From SHVO01 sp050246995 (lineage in GTDB: Bacteria > Pseudomonadota > Alphaproteobacteria > Rhodospirillales > Rhodospirillaceae), in contig JBFWVA010000004.1 in the NCBI GenBank assembly GCA_050246995.1, positions 315,260 to 379,259 of the forward strand: a stretch of 64,000 bases of DNA, given 5' to 3'. A program made the translations under genes and the position numbers. Positions 26,137 through 33,310 of this stretch are shown here, piece by piece; positions within the stretch are counted from its first letter, which is position 1; each line of letters opens with the position of its first letter. The notes beneath the pieces are model-generated. The model ran no database searches, was not told the DNA's origin, and saw only the letters and a program-made list of their open reading frames with translations.

Positions 26137-26271
26137 CTAGTTCAACTGCGGCGTCTGATGATCGGCGTTCTGCTTGCGCTTGCGCAGCTCGCGATAAGCG
26201 GCCCACACGATCACCGCCAGCGCGGTGACGAGAGCGGTATCGATCAGCGCTGAATATTCCGCGTACACCAT
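26137..26271 (-). CDS. 44-residue small membrane protein
   Basis: MVYAEYSALIDTALVTALAVIVWAAYRELRKRKQ... has one membrane segment (about 8-26) followed by a basic tail, a typical inside-positive anchor. The ATG at 26271 is preceded by AGGAGG six bases upstream, an ideal ribosome site, which supports translation. It is convergent with ychF. No family recognised. Confidence 0.6.
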   Translation of the reverse strand: MVYAEYSALIDTALVTALAVIVWAAYRELRKRKQNADHQTPQLN

Positions 26272-26299
26272 AGTGCACCTCCTCATTGCTCCGGCGCCC

Positions 26300-26333
26300 G
26301 CGTAACTGGCGCGCCGAAGTGCCACAGTTACGC
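26300..26333. promoter_or_regulatory. Inverted repeat before the 44-residue gene
   Basis: GCGTAACTGGC pairs with GCCACAGTTACGC (11 bp with one bulged A), 29 bp upstream of the small membrane gene. It may be an operator or RNA hairpin. The rest of the 319-base spacer up to the lipoprotein gene holds a perfect hairpin GTCTCC-TGCAGT-GGAGAC at 26544-26561, in the probable leader of that gene. Confidence 0.45.
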
Positions 26334-26590
26334 TTAACGGCAGGCCGCGGTTGCAGTGGGTCGCGCTTCACAACGCATTGATTCATCGCGTTAACTTTTG
26401 CACCGCCGCGCACGCAGCGGTGGAGCGTGGCAACCGTGGAGCAGCGCCGCTGCTTCATCACACGGAAACGTAAGCCTTTTTGGCTTCGAGATGCCGCAAT
26501 CCCGCCCCCGTATCGCCGGAACCGCTGCGTTTGTCTTTCTGAAGTCTCCTGCAGTGGAGACAGCACCTCTTTCCCGCGTGGAGAAATAAA

Positions 26591-26893
26591 ATGAAAAGAT
26601 TTGCAGCCGTATCCGCCGTCGCTTTGATCGCCCTTTCCGTGACCGCCTGCGGTGAAACGCGCGGCGAGCGCGCCCTTACCGGCGGCGCGATTGGCGCGGG
26701 CGCGGGCGCCCTCGGCGGCGCCGCTCTCGGCTTTGATCCGTTGACCGGCGCCGTGATCGGCGGGGCGGCCGGTGCGGTTGCGGGCGCGGCTTCCGGCGAC
26801 CGTGATCGTGACCGCCGCGCTTATCGCGACAGCGACGGCGACGGCATCCCGAACTATGACGATCGCTATCCGCGCAACCCGTATCGCGACTAA
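26591..26893 (+). CDS. Glycine-zipper lipoprotein with a calcium-type DxDxDG loop
   Basis: 100 residues. Signal and lipobox LSVTAC give a lipidated Cys at about residue 20. A glycine-zipper (GGAIGAGAGALGGAALGFDPLTGAVIGGAAGAVAGA) is predicted to insert in or pack on a membrane. Near the C-terminus DSDGDGIPNYDDRYPRNP is a thrombospondin-3/EF-like calcium loop. The start follows GGAGA. It precedes another small lipoprotein by 12 bases, so likely one operon at the cell envelope. Confidence 0.8.
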   Translation: MKRFAAVSAVALIALSVTACGETRGERALTGGAIGAGAGALGGAALGFDPLTGAVIGGAAGAVAGAASGDRDRDRRAYRDSDGDGIPNYDDRYPRNPYRD

Positions 26894-26905
26894 AGGAGAC
26901 GGCAC

Positions 26906-27118
26906 ATGCGTTCCCTCATGATCGGCGCTCTCACGCTTGCCGCCGCCGGCCTCATGGCCAGCGCCTGCACGACCCGTGAGACGCGCATCATCCAGGCCCC
27001 CGCCGTCGTCGGCGCGGCGCCGGGTTCGACCACCACTGTGATTCGCTCCAATCAGGTCGATAAGCCGGTGGTCCTAGAATCGGACGAACCGCGCGACGTC
27101 ATCGTGCACATCGACTGA
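26906..27118 (+). CDS. Small lipoprotein
   Basis: 70 residues: MRSLMIGALTLAAAGLMASAC is a signal peptide with a lipobox ending at Cys21. The mature part is short with a VIRSNQVDKPVVLESDE segment and no recognised family. AAGGAG precedes the ATG. Co-transcribed with the glycine-zipper lipoprotein and followed by a strong terminator. Confidence 0.75.
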   Translation: MRSLMIGALTLAAAGLMASACTTRETRIIQAPAVVGAAPGSTTTVIRSNQVDKPVVLESDEPRDVIVHID

Positions 27119-27153
27119 CGGACAACAGAAATAAGAAAATACGGCCCCACCTT

Positions 27154-27182
27154 AAAACCCCGCTTCGGCGGGGTTTTTCTTT
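27154..27182 (+). terminator. Terminator of the lipoprotein pair
   Basis: AAAACCCCGC-TTCG-GCGGGGTTTT followed by further T: a 10-bp stem with a stable TTCG loop. Confidence 0.93.
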
Positions 27183-27203
27183 TCCGACGCCCCGCCGGCA
27201 AAG

Positions 27204-27242
27204 AAAAACGCGCCGCGGGAATAAGCCCTGCGGCGCGTTTTT
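27204..27242 (-). terminator. Terminator of the 27-residue gene (bidirectional shape)
   Basis: AAAAACGCGCCGC pairs perfectly with GCGGCGCGTTTTT across a 13-nt loop. It ends the leftward tiny gene 15 bases away and backs up the rightward lipoprotein terminator. Confidence 0.9.
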
Positions 27243-27256
27243 AACGGGGTGTCGGC

Positions 27257-27340
27257 TTAGATGAAGTTGGTGAACAGGGCGATGAGGACGATGACCCCGA
27301 CCGGTACGCCAAGAAGCCAAAGAATTAAAGCTCTGCCCAT
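27257..27340 (-). CDS. 27-residue membrane peptide
   Basis: MGRALILWLLGVPVGVIVLIALFTNFI is almost entirely one membrane helix with a Gly-Val-Pro kink. CAGGAG precedes the ATG by 8 bases and a strong terminator follows the stop, so this looks like a complete transcription unit despite its size. Similar very short MGRALxLWLLGVP proteins occur in other alphaproteobacteria as I recall; function unknown. Confidence 0.65.
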   Translation of the reverse strand: MGRALILWLLGVPVGVIVLIALFTNFI

Positions 27341-27497
27341 GATTTTTACTCCTGCTCTAAATGGCAGCTCGTATGAGCCGAACGTAGAACGCACGCAGTA
27401 TGGCGATGACATGGCGGTGATATGGCGGAACCAGACCTTGTGGGGTTTCCTGCCCAGCGTGTAGCCTTGGCCCAATGCATTTGTGGGGGAGATCCAA

Positions 27498-28589
27498 ATG
27501 AAACGGACGTTGCTAAGCTTGGCTGTTGTCGCGATGTGCGCGGGACCGGCGCTCGCGCAAGAAAAAGGCGGCCTGGACCAAACGGGCGCCTATGAGCCGG
27601 TGGTCGGCTGGTTCAAACCGGGCATCGACCGGTGGGACCGCCCCATGGCGTCCGTCACCGTCGACAAGCCGGACCGCATTTTCATGACCACCGCGCCGGT
27701 GCGTTTCACACGCCCGAACGCGCCGATGCTGACGGCCGACGGCAAACTGATGGAGGAGAAGTCGCAGGCCTCCACCATCCCGGCGGACAAGCAGGCCCAT
27801 GACAACATCATCCTCGTGCTCAACGCCGAGGGCAAAGTCGTCGAGAATTGGAAGCAGTGGGACAAGGACATCACCTTCGCCCACAACATCGAAATCAGCC
27901 CTTACGATCCCGACCGGTCGGTGTGGGTGATGGACCTTGGCCATCAAATCCTGAAGTTCACTAACGACGGCAAAAAAATGCTGATGCGCCTTGGTGAGAA
28001 GGACAAGCCGGCCTGGGATGCGACCCACTTCAATATGCCCTCCTCCATGGCTTTCTATCCGGACGGCAGCTTCATCGTCGCCGACGGATACGTGAACGCC
28101 CGCATCGTGAAGTTCGATAAGAACGGCAAGTATGTGTCCGAGTTCGGCTCGAAGGGTTCGGGTCCGGGCCAATTCGATTTGGTGCACTCGGTCGCTATCG
28201 ACAAACAGGGCCGCATCTACACCGCCGACCGCCGCAATCACCGCATCCAGGTGTTCGACGCGAACGGAAAATTCATCGAGGAATGGAAGAACGTCGGTAG
28301 CCCGACGCGCCTGATCATCACTGAAGATCAGTACCTGTGGATGAGCGACGCGGACTACAACCGCTTCGCCAAGTTCGACCTGAACGGCAAACTCATCACC
28401 TACTTCGGCGTTCTCGGCCGCAACCCCGGCGAGTTCGACAATCTTCACAACTGGGATGTGGACGCCAGCGGCGCCCTCTTCGTTGCCGACGGCGGCAACA
28501 ACCGCATCCAAAAACTTGTCGCCAAGAAGAACGCCGACCCGGCCCGCCTGATCGGTCAGCAGTTCTTCCTGCCGGCGCTGAAGAAATAG
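27498..28589 (+). CDS. Exported NHL-repeat beta-propeller protein (copy 1)
   Basis: 363 residues. Signal peptide MKRTLLSLAVVAMCAGPALA, cut before QEKGG. The mature protein is a run of NHL blades (for example GSGPGQFDLVHSVAIDKQGRIYTADRRNHRIQVFDANG and GNNRIQKL), expected to fold as a six-bladed propeller in the periplasm. The ATG at 27498 follows GGGGGAGA; a GTG at 27483 is less likely. It is nearly a duplicate of the next gene (about four of five residues alike by eye). Resemblance to peptidyl-amidating-lyase-type propellers is only in fold. Role unknown. Confidence 0.85.
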   Translation: MKRTLLSLAVVAMCAGPALAQEKGGLDQTGAYEPVVGWFKPGIDRWDRPMASVTVDKPDRIFMTTAPVRFTRPNAPMLTADGKLMEEKSQASTIPADKQAHDNIILVLNAEGKVVENWKQWDKDITFAHNIEISPYDPDRSVWVMDLGHQILKFTNDGKKMLMRLGEKDKPAWDATHFNMPSSMAFYPDGSFIVADGYVNARIVKFDKNGKYVSEFGSKGSGPGQFDLVHSVAIDKQGRIYTADRRNHRIQVFDANGKFIEEWKNVGSPTRLIITEDQYLWMSDADYNRFAKFDLNGKLITYFGVLGRNPGEFDNLHNWDVDASGALFVADGGNNRIQKLVAKKNADPARLIGQQFFLPALKK

Positions 28590-28598
28590 GAGCCTCAC

Positions 28599-29693
28599 AT
28601 GAAGGCGATACTTCTCGCAGGTCTCGCGGCGGCGGCTCTTTTCGCCGGCGCCGCCATCGCCCAGGAAAAAGGTGGCCTCGATCAGACCGGTCCTTATGAC
28701 CCCGTCGTCGGCTGGTTCAAGCCCGGTATCGATAAGTGGGATCAGCCCGTCGCCTCGCTGACGGTCGATAACCCCAACCGCATCTTCATCACCAACTCGG
28801 ACCAGACCCGCACGCGCCCCAACGCGCCGATGCTGAGCGCCGACGGGAAAGTGATGCAGGAGCGCTCACAGGCCTCGACCCGGCCGCGTGAACAGCAGCC
28901 CCACGAGAACATGATCATGGTGCTGAACGGCGACGGCCAGATGATCGAGAACTGGAAGCAGTGGGACAAGGAGATCACCTTCGCCCACAATATCGAGATC
29001 AGCCCCTACGATCCCGACCGCGCCGTATGGGTCATGGACCTTGGCCATCAGATCCTGAAATTCAGCAACGACGGCAAGAAGCTGCTGATGCGCCTCGGCG
29101 AGAAGGACAAGCCGGGCTGGGATGCGACGCACTTCAATATGCCGTCGTCCATCGCCTTCTACCCGGACGGCACCTTTATCGTCGCGGACGGCTATGTGAA
29201 CGGCCGTATCGCCAAATTCGATAAGAACGGAAAGTATATCTCCGAATTTGGCTCAAAGGGCTCGGGCCCAGGTCAGTTCGATCTCGTGCACTCGGTCGCC
29301 ATCGATAAGCAGGGCCGCATCTATGCGTCCGACCGCCGGAACCACCGCATCCAGGTATTCGATGCCAACGGCAAGTTCATCGAGGAATGGAAGAACGTCG
29401 GCAGCCCGACGCGCCTCGCCATCACCGAGGACCAGTACTTGTGGATGAGCGACGCGGACTATAACCGCTTCGCCAAGTTCGACCTCAACGGCAAACTCAT
29501 CACCTATTGGGGCGTCCTCGGCGCCAACCCCGGCGAGTTCAACAACCTGCACAACTGGGATGTGGACGCCAACGGCAACCTGTTCACCGCCGATGGCGGC
29601 AACAACCGCATCCAGAAATTCGTCGCGAAGAAGAACGCCGATCCCATGCGCCTCATGGGACAGCAGTACTTCGCGCCGCCACTTAAGAAATAG
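28599..29693 (+). CDS. Exported NHL-repeat beta-propeller protein (copy 2)
   Basis: 364 residues with its own signal peptide (MKAILLAGLAAAALFAGAAIA) and TAGGAG ribosome site. It is a tandem paralogue of the preceding gene: shared PVVGWFKPGID, FAHNIEISPYDPDR, VWVMDLGHQILKF and GEKDKP.WDATHFNMPSS. The two differ most at residues about 60-105. Both copies remain intact, arguing for separate use. It lies 9 bases after copy 1 and 11 bases before the MBL-fold gene, so one operon. Confidence 0.85.
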   Translation: MKAILLAGLAAAALFAGAAIAQEKGGLDQTGPYDPVVGWFKPGIDKWDQPVASLTVDNPNRIFITNSDQTRTRPNAPMLSADGKVMQERSQASTRPREQQPHENMIMVLNGDGQMIENWKQWDKEITFAHNIEISPYDPDRAVWVMDLGHQILKFSNDGKKLLMRLGEKDKPGWDATHFNMPSSIAFYPDGTFIVADGYVNGRIAKFDKNGKYISEFGSKGSGPGQFDLVHSVAIDKQGRIYASDRRNHRIQVFDANGKFIEEWKNVGSPTRLAITEDQYLWMSDADYNRFAKFDLNGKLITYWGVLGANPGEFNNLHNWDVDANGNLFTADGGNNRIQKFVAKKNADPMRLMGQQYFAPPLKK

Positions 29694-29704
29694 GGAGTAC
29701 AGAG

Positions 29705-30637
29705 ATGAAATTACTTCACGCGCTTATTGCGCTTGGCCTGATGTCGGGCGCCGCGCAGGCAGCCGAAAACACGAAGGTCAGCAACGCCGCCATCGACGCG
29801 CGCGGACTGACCCTGGCCGATTTTCCGCGCTACAAATCGGTCGCTCCCGACATCTACGCCTATGAGGGCTTCCATCCCTCAAAAGTGATGAACACGGTGA
29901 GCCTCATCATCGTCACCAAAGACGGCGTGGTGCTGGTCGACGCCATGGGCGACGAACAGCAGGGCCAACAGCTCGTCGACAACATCAAGAAAATCACCCA
30001 GCAGCCGGTGAAGTACCTGATTGTCGGCTCCGATCACGGCGATCACATGGCCGGCAACGGTCCGCTCAAGAAGGCGTGGCCGGGCATGGTGGTGATTTCG
30101 ACGCCGGCCTCGCAGAAGGCCATGGAGAAGAACCCTGCGCCGCCGACCGAGCTGGTGACCGATAAACGCACGCTGAATGTAGGCGGCACGGAGATCCAGA
30201 TCCTCAATCTCGGCCGCGCCCACACCGGCGGCGACCTTTTGGTTTATCTGCCGGCGACCAAGATCATGTTCATGAGCGAGGTGTATCTGCGCGGCGTGTT
30301 CCCGGCCATGCGGACCGCTTATCCGAGCGAGTGGGTGGAGACCGTCAAGAAGGCCCAGGCCATGAACGCGAACCTGTATATCGCCGGTCACGGCTGGCTC
30401 GACGACGCCGCGACGATGAAGGCGGACCTCGAGGCCTTCCGCAAGAACCTCGAGGTCGTGATCGCAGAGGGTAAACGTCTGCACGCCGCCAAGGCGCCCT
30501 GCCCCGATCCGCAAAACTGCGAAGCGGCGAAGCAAGCCAAGTGGGGTTCGGCGGACAGCCTCGCGCTCCGCGACGCGCAAGCCCCCATCGCACTGGCCAA
30601 GATTTACCAGGAGGCCGACGGCAAGTTGCCGAAGTAG
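29705..30637 (+). CDS. Exported metallo-beta-lactamase-fold protein with an altered metal site
   Basis: 310 residues with a signal peptide (MKLLHALIALGLMSGAAQA). The MBL fold is clear: MNTVSLIIVTKDGVVLVDAM, then GSDHGDHMAGN, GRAHTGGDLLVYLP and AGHGW. Of the usual ligands, H111, D113, H114, H173 and H229 are present. The first His of HxHxDH is Ser (S109) and the bridging Asp is Glu (E192). It may bind one metal or be non-catalytic. It ends the NHL-NHL-MBL operon before a strong terminator. Substrate unknown. Confidence 0.85.
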   Translation: MKLLHALIALGLMSGAAQAAENTKVSNAAIDARGLTLADFPRYKSVAPDIYAYEGFHPSKVMNTVSLIIVTKDGVVLVDAMGDEQQGQQLVDNIKKITQQPVKYLIVGSDHGDHMAGNGPLKKAWPGMVVISTPASQKAMEKNPAPPTELVTDKRTLNVGGTEIQILNLGRAHTGGDLLVYLPATKIMFMSEVYLRGVFPAMRTAYPSEWVETVKKAQAMNANLYIAGHGWLDDAATMKADLEAFRKNLEVVIAEGKRLHAAKAPCPDPQNCEAAKQAKWGSADSLALRDAQAPIALAKIYQEADGKLPK

Positions 30638-30647
30638 ACGCCGCACC

Positions 30648-30677
30648 AAAAGCCCGCCAGAAACGGCGGGCTTTTTT
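30648..30677 (+). terminator. Terminator of the NHL-NHL-MBL operon
   Basis: AAAGCCCGCC-AGAAAC-GGCGGGCTTTTTT: a 10-bp stem and six T, 11 bases after the stop. Confidence 0.93.
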
Positions 30678-30811
30678 GTATGGGGGGAACATCGAGCGCG
30701 CTCCTCCAAGAGCCGCACCCGGCGCGCTTCTTGCCGCTAGGGTCTTTACCTACCCCTTCGCGCGCCTTATGGGTCGCTGGCTGTTCGGACAAAACGGGTG
30801 GACTGAAAGAC

Positions 30812-31225
30812 ATGGCGATCGCAAAAACCACGTGGCGCGGCTTCCTCTGGCGATGGATCGCCGCCGTCGTACTGGTGCTGGGCACCTTCAATCCGACCGA
30901 CCTGTCGTTCGTGACCTGGCTGACGCACGGCGACGCCGCCATGTCGTTGAAAGCCCTGGCGACCATCGCCGTCGTCATCTTCTATGCGATCTTCCTGCGC
31001 GCCACCTGGTATTCGCTGGGCGTCTTCGGCACCCTCGCCCTCATCGCGCTGTTCGGCACGCTGATCTGGGTGCTGGCCGATTTCGGGCTTCTGGATCTCG
31101 CGCGCGGCAGCGCCGTGACCTGGATCGGTCTTCTGGCCATCGCGACCATCCTTGCCATTGGCTTTACGTGGTCGAAAACCCGCGCCCGGCTCACCGGCCA
31201 GATCGATGTCGATTCCGACGAATAG
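30812..31225 (+). CDS. Four-helix integral membrane protein (DUF6524-like)
   Basis: 137 residues from MAIAKTTWRGFLWRW. Four membrane segments are evident (about 15-33, 47-65, 70-92, 102-122) and the tail is acidic (DVDSDE). The WRWIAAVVLVLGTFNPT...SW/TWLTH start and ATWYSLG segment resemble DUF6524 proteins; I assign this from memory with moderate trust. GAAAGA precedes the ATG. Single-gene unit. Confidence 0.75.
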   Translation: MAIAKTTWRGFLWRWIAAVVLVLGTFNPTDLSFVTWLTHGDAAMSLKALATIAVVIFYAIFLRATWYSLGVFGTLALIALFGTLIWVLADFGLLDLARGSAVTWIGLLAIATILAIGFTWSKTRARLTGQIDVDSDE

Positions 31226-31303
31226 CGCCTGACACCGTCGGCCCGCTTTACAGCGCGCGCCGGGGCATAGCCAAAAAGCCTTGAAAACCTTGAAGGGCTA
31301 GCG

Positions 31304-31320
31304 CTGGCACAACCCTTGCA
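31304..31320 (+). promoter_or_regulatory. Sigma-54 (RpoN) -24/-12 promoter
   Basis: CTGGCACAACCCTTGCA matches the sigma-54 consensus (TGGCAC-N5-TTGCA) at every conserved base, with the GG and GC dinucleotides exactly 10 bp apart. The predicted transcription start is near 31331, about 25 bp before the ATG of the next gene. Such promoters need an enhancer-binding activator, whose site would lie upstream. Confidence 0.85.
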
Positions 31321-31355
31321 ACTCCTATCGGGGAGACCCCGATTTGGAGTGTGCA

Positions 31356-31634
31356 ATGTATACCGAGACTTTTTCCTCAGCGTCGCACTGGCTGTTTGCG
31401 AACGCCGCGCCGCCCCGGTCCGACACCTCGCGCGAGCCTGTTTCCCGTACCCCGGCGATGATCGCCAAGATGTGGACCATCGGCGGCCCGCAAGGCATGA
31501 CGGTGGAGTCCGCGAAACAAGCGCTCGGGATCAAACCCGGTCCCGAAGATCTCGTGGTGTATACCCAGTACAAGGCGGGCGGTGGGAGCTATCACGTCCC
31601 CCACCTGATCTCCTGCCAACCGTACCGTCACTAA
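31356..31634 (+). CDS. Small protein of unknown function under a sigma-54 promoter
   Basis: 92 residues, no signal peptide or membrane segment. Features: an N-terminal Ser/Pro/Arg-rich part, then KMWTIGGPQGMTVESAKQALGIKPGPEDLVVYTQYKAGGGSYHVPHLI. The ATG at 31356 follows GGAG at good spacing. The perfect sigma-54 promoter just upstream and lack of any partner gene define it as a regulated single-gene unit. I recognise no family. Confidence 0.75.
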   Translation: MYTETFSSASHWLFANAAPPRSDTSREPVSRTPAMIAKMWTIGGPQGMTVESAKQALGIKPGPEDLVVYTQYKAGGGSYHVPHLISCQPYRH

Positions 31635-31689
31635 GCAGCGAACCCGGCGCGCGGCTCTCGTATTATTGCCCCGCCTTTTCGCCGGCTGC

Positions 31690-33282
31690 CTACTTGCGAT
31701 CCGCGACGTTGAGGGTTTGCCCCGCGAGCGGCGGCGTATGGATAGGCAGCCGGCGCGCCTGGGTCGCCTGCTCGAAGCTGTAGCCCAACGAGAGCAACTT
31801 CGGTTCGCTGAACAACGGCCCCCAGAATGAGATCGCGATCGGAAGATCGTCGCTGGTGAACCCGGCCGGCACGATGAGATCGGGAATGCCCGAAAGGTTC
31901 GCGATCACCGACGGGCCACCGCCGCCGATAGCCGAGGGCGAGTCCGTCGTCGCGATGAGGCCGGGCGGACGGCCCGAGGTCGGATACACGATCGCATCCA
32001 GTTTGTTGGCTTCGAACAGGCCGTTGACCACCATGCGCACGCCCGGCAGGCCGTGTTCCTTCACGGCCTTGTAGCTGGCGCTGTCGATGGTAGCGGCGGC
32101 CTCTGCCTCCTTTTTGAAGACGAACCAGCGCGATGGATTGGGGCCGGCGCCGCCCGTGCCCATGCTTTGATATTTCTTGGCCTTCTCGATCAGCTCGGTG
32201 AGGGACTTCGGATAGCCGGGGCCCGTGTGGGACAGATATTCCGTCACCTGCGCTGCGAACTCCGGATAACGCAGCGTCATGTAATATTCCTGGCGCGCGT
32301 CGAGCACCCATTTCGGAAACTTCACGTCCACGATGGTCGCGCCCTGCTCGCGCATCACGTCGAGCGCGGCTTCAATCGACCAGTCGATCTCGGCGTGCTG
32401 TCCCATGAAATCGCGCGCGATCCCGATCCGCGCGCCTTTGAAGGCGCCGGTCTTCAGGAACTTCGTGTAGTCCTTCTCGCCCCTGCCGGTCTTGGTGACG
32501 GCATCGTCGGGATCGACGCCAGCGATGACGCCTAGCACCGCGGCGATATCCGAGACGTTCCGCGCCATCGGGCCCACCGTATCTAAGCTCAGTGTGAGCG
32601 GAATGACGCCGCCGCGGCTGACGAGGCCCATGGAGGTCTTGAGGCCGACAATGCCGTTGGCCGCCGACGGCCCGCGGATCGAACCGCCCGTGTCGGTGCC
32701 GAACCCCAGTTGCGCGTAAGCCGCCGCGATGGCGACGCCGGTGCCGCCCGACGAGCCCGCCGGCGTGCGCGTGAGGTCGTGCGGGTTCAAGGACTGGCCG
32801 CCAAGGGAACTGTTGGCCCCGCCGGTGGCGAACTCCGAGAGATTCACCTTCGCCAGGATGATCGCGCCCGCGTCGCGCAGCTTCTTCACCGCGAAACCAT
32901 CCTTGGGCGGGATCCAGCCTTCCAGAAGAACCGAGCCGCCCGTGGTCGGCATATCGTTGGTGTCGAAGTTATCCTTCAGCAAGATAGGGATGCCGTGCAG
33001 CGGCGAGCGTTTTCCTTTTGCCTTGCGCTCGGCGTCGAGCGCCCGCGCCGTCTCCAGCGCTTTCGGATTGAGTGTGATCACCGCATGCAGCTTCGGGCCC
33101 TGTTTGTCGTAGGCGTCGATACGCGCCAGGTACATCTGCACCAGTTGCTCGGACGTCAGCGTCCCGGCATCGAAGGCCTGATTGACCTCAAGGATAGTCG
33201 CTTTGTCGATATCGATGCTGGCGGCGTACGCAGGCATCGCCAGTGTCAGCGCGACGAAAGCGATCATTCCCAACTTTTTCAT
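31690..33282 (-). CDS. Exported amidase-signature hydrolase (upstream paralogue is next to it)
   Basis: 530 residues with a signal peptide (MKKLGMIAFVALTLAMPAYA). Ser-cisSer-Lys triad motifs are intact: LLKDNFD (Lys), TPAGSSGGT (cis-Ser) and GTDTGGSIRGPSA (nucleophile Ser). An N-terminal DKATILEVNQAFDAGTLTSEQLVQMYLARIDAYDKQGP typical of GatA-related amidases precedes them. Unlike GatA it is exported, so not the Asp/Glu-tRNA transamidase. Substrate (amide or peptide in the periplasm) unknown. It follows a paralogue on the same strand 28 bases away. Confidence 0.9.
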   Translation of the reverse strand: MKKLGMIAFVALTLAMPAYAASIDIDKATILEVNQAFDAGTLTSEQLVQMYLARIDAYDKQGPKLHAVITLNPKALETARALDAERKAKGKRSPLHGIPILLKDNFDTNDMPTTGGSVLLEGWIPPKDGFAVKKLRDAGAIILAKVNLSEFATGGANSSLGGQSLNPHDLTRTPAGSSGGTGVAIAAAYAQLGFGTDTGGSIRGPSAANGIVGLKTSMGLVSRGGVIPLTLSLDTVGPMARNVSDIAAVLGVIAGVDPDDAVTKTGRGEKDYTKFLKTGAFKGARIGIARDFMGQHAEIDWSIEAALDVMREQGATIVDVKFPKWVLDARQEYYMTLRYPEFAAQVTEYLSHTGPGYPKSLTELIEKAKKYQSMGTGGAGPNPSRWFVFKKEAEAAATIDSASYKAVKEHGLPGVRMVVNGLFEANKLDAIVYPTSGRPPGLIATTDSPSAIGGGGPSVIANLSGIPDLIVPAGFTSDDLPIAISFWGPLFSEPKLLSLGYSFEQATQARRLPIHTPPLAGQTLNVADRK

Positions 33283-33310
33283 GTGTCGGTCCCCAATGGC
33301 AGAATGCGGT

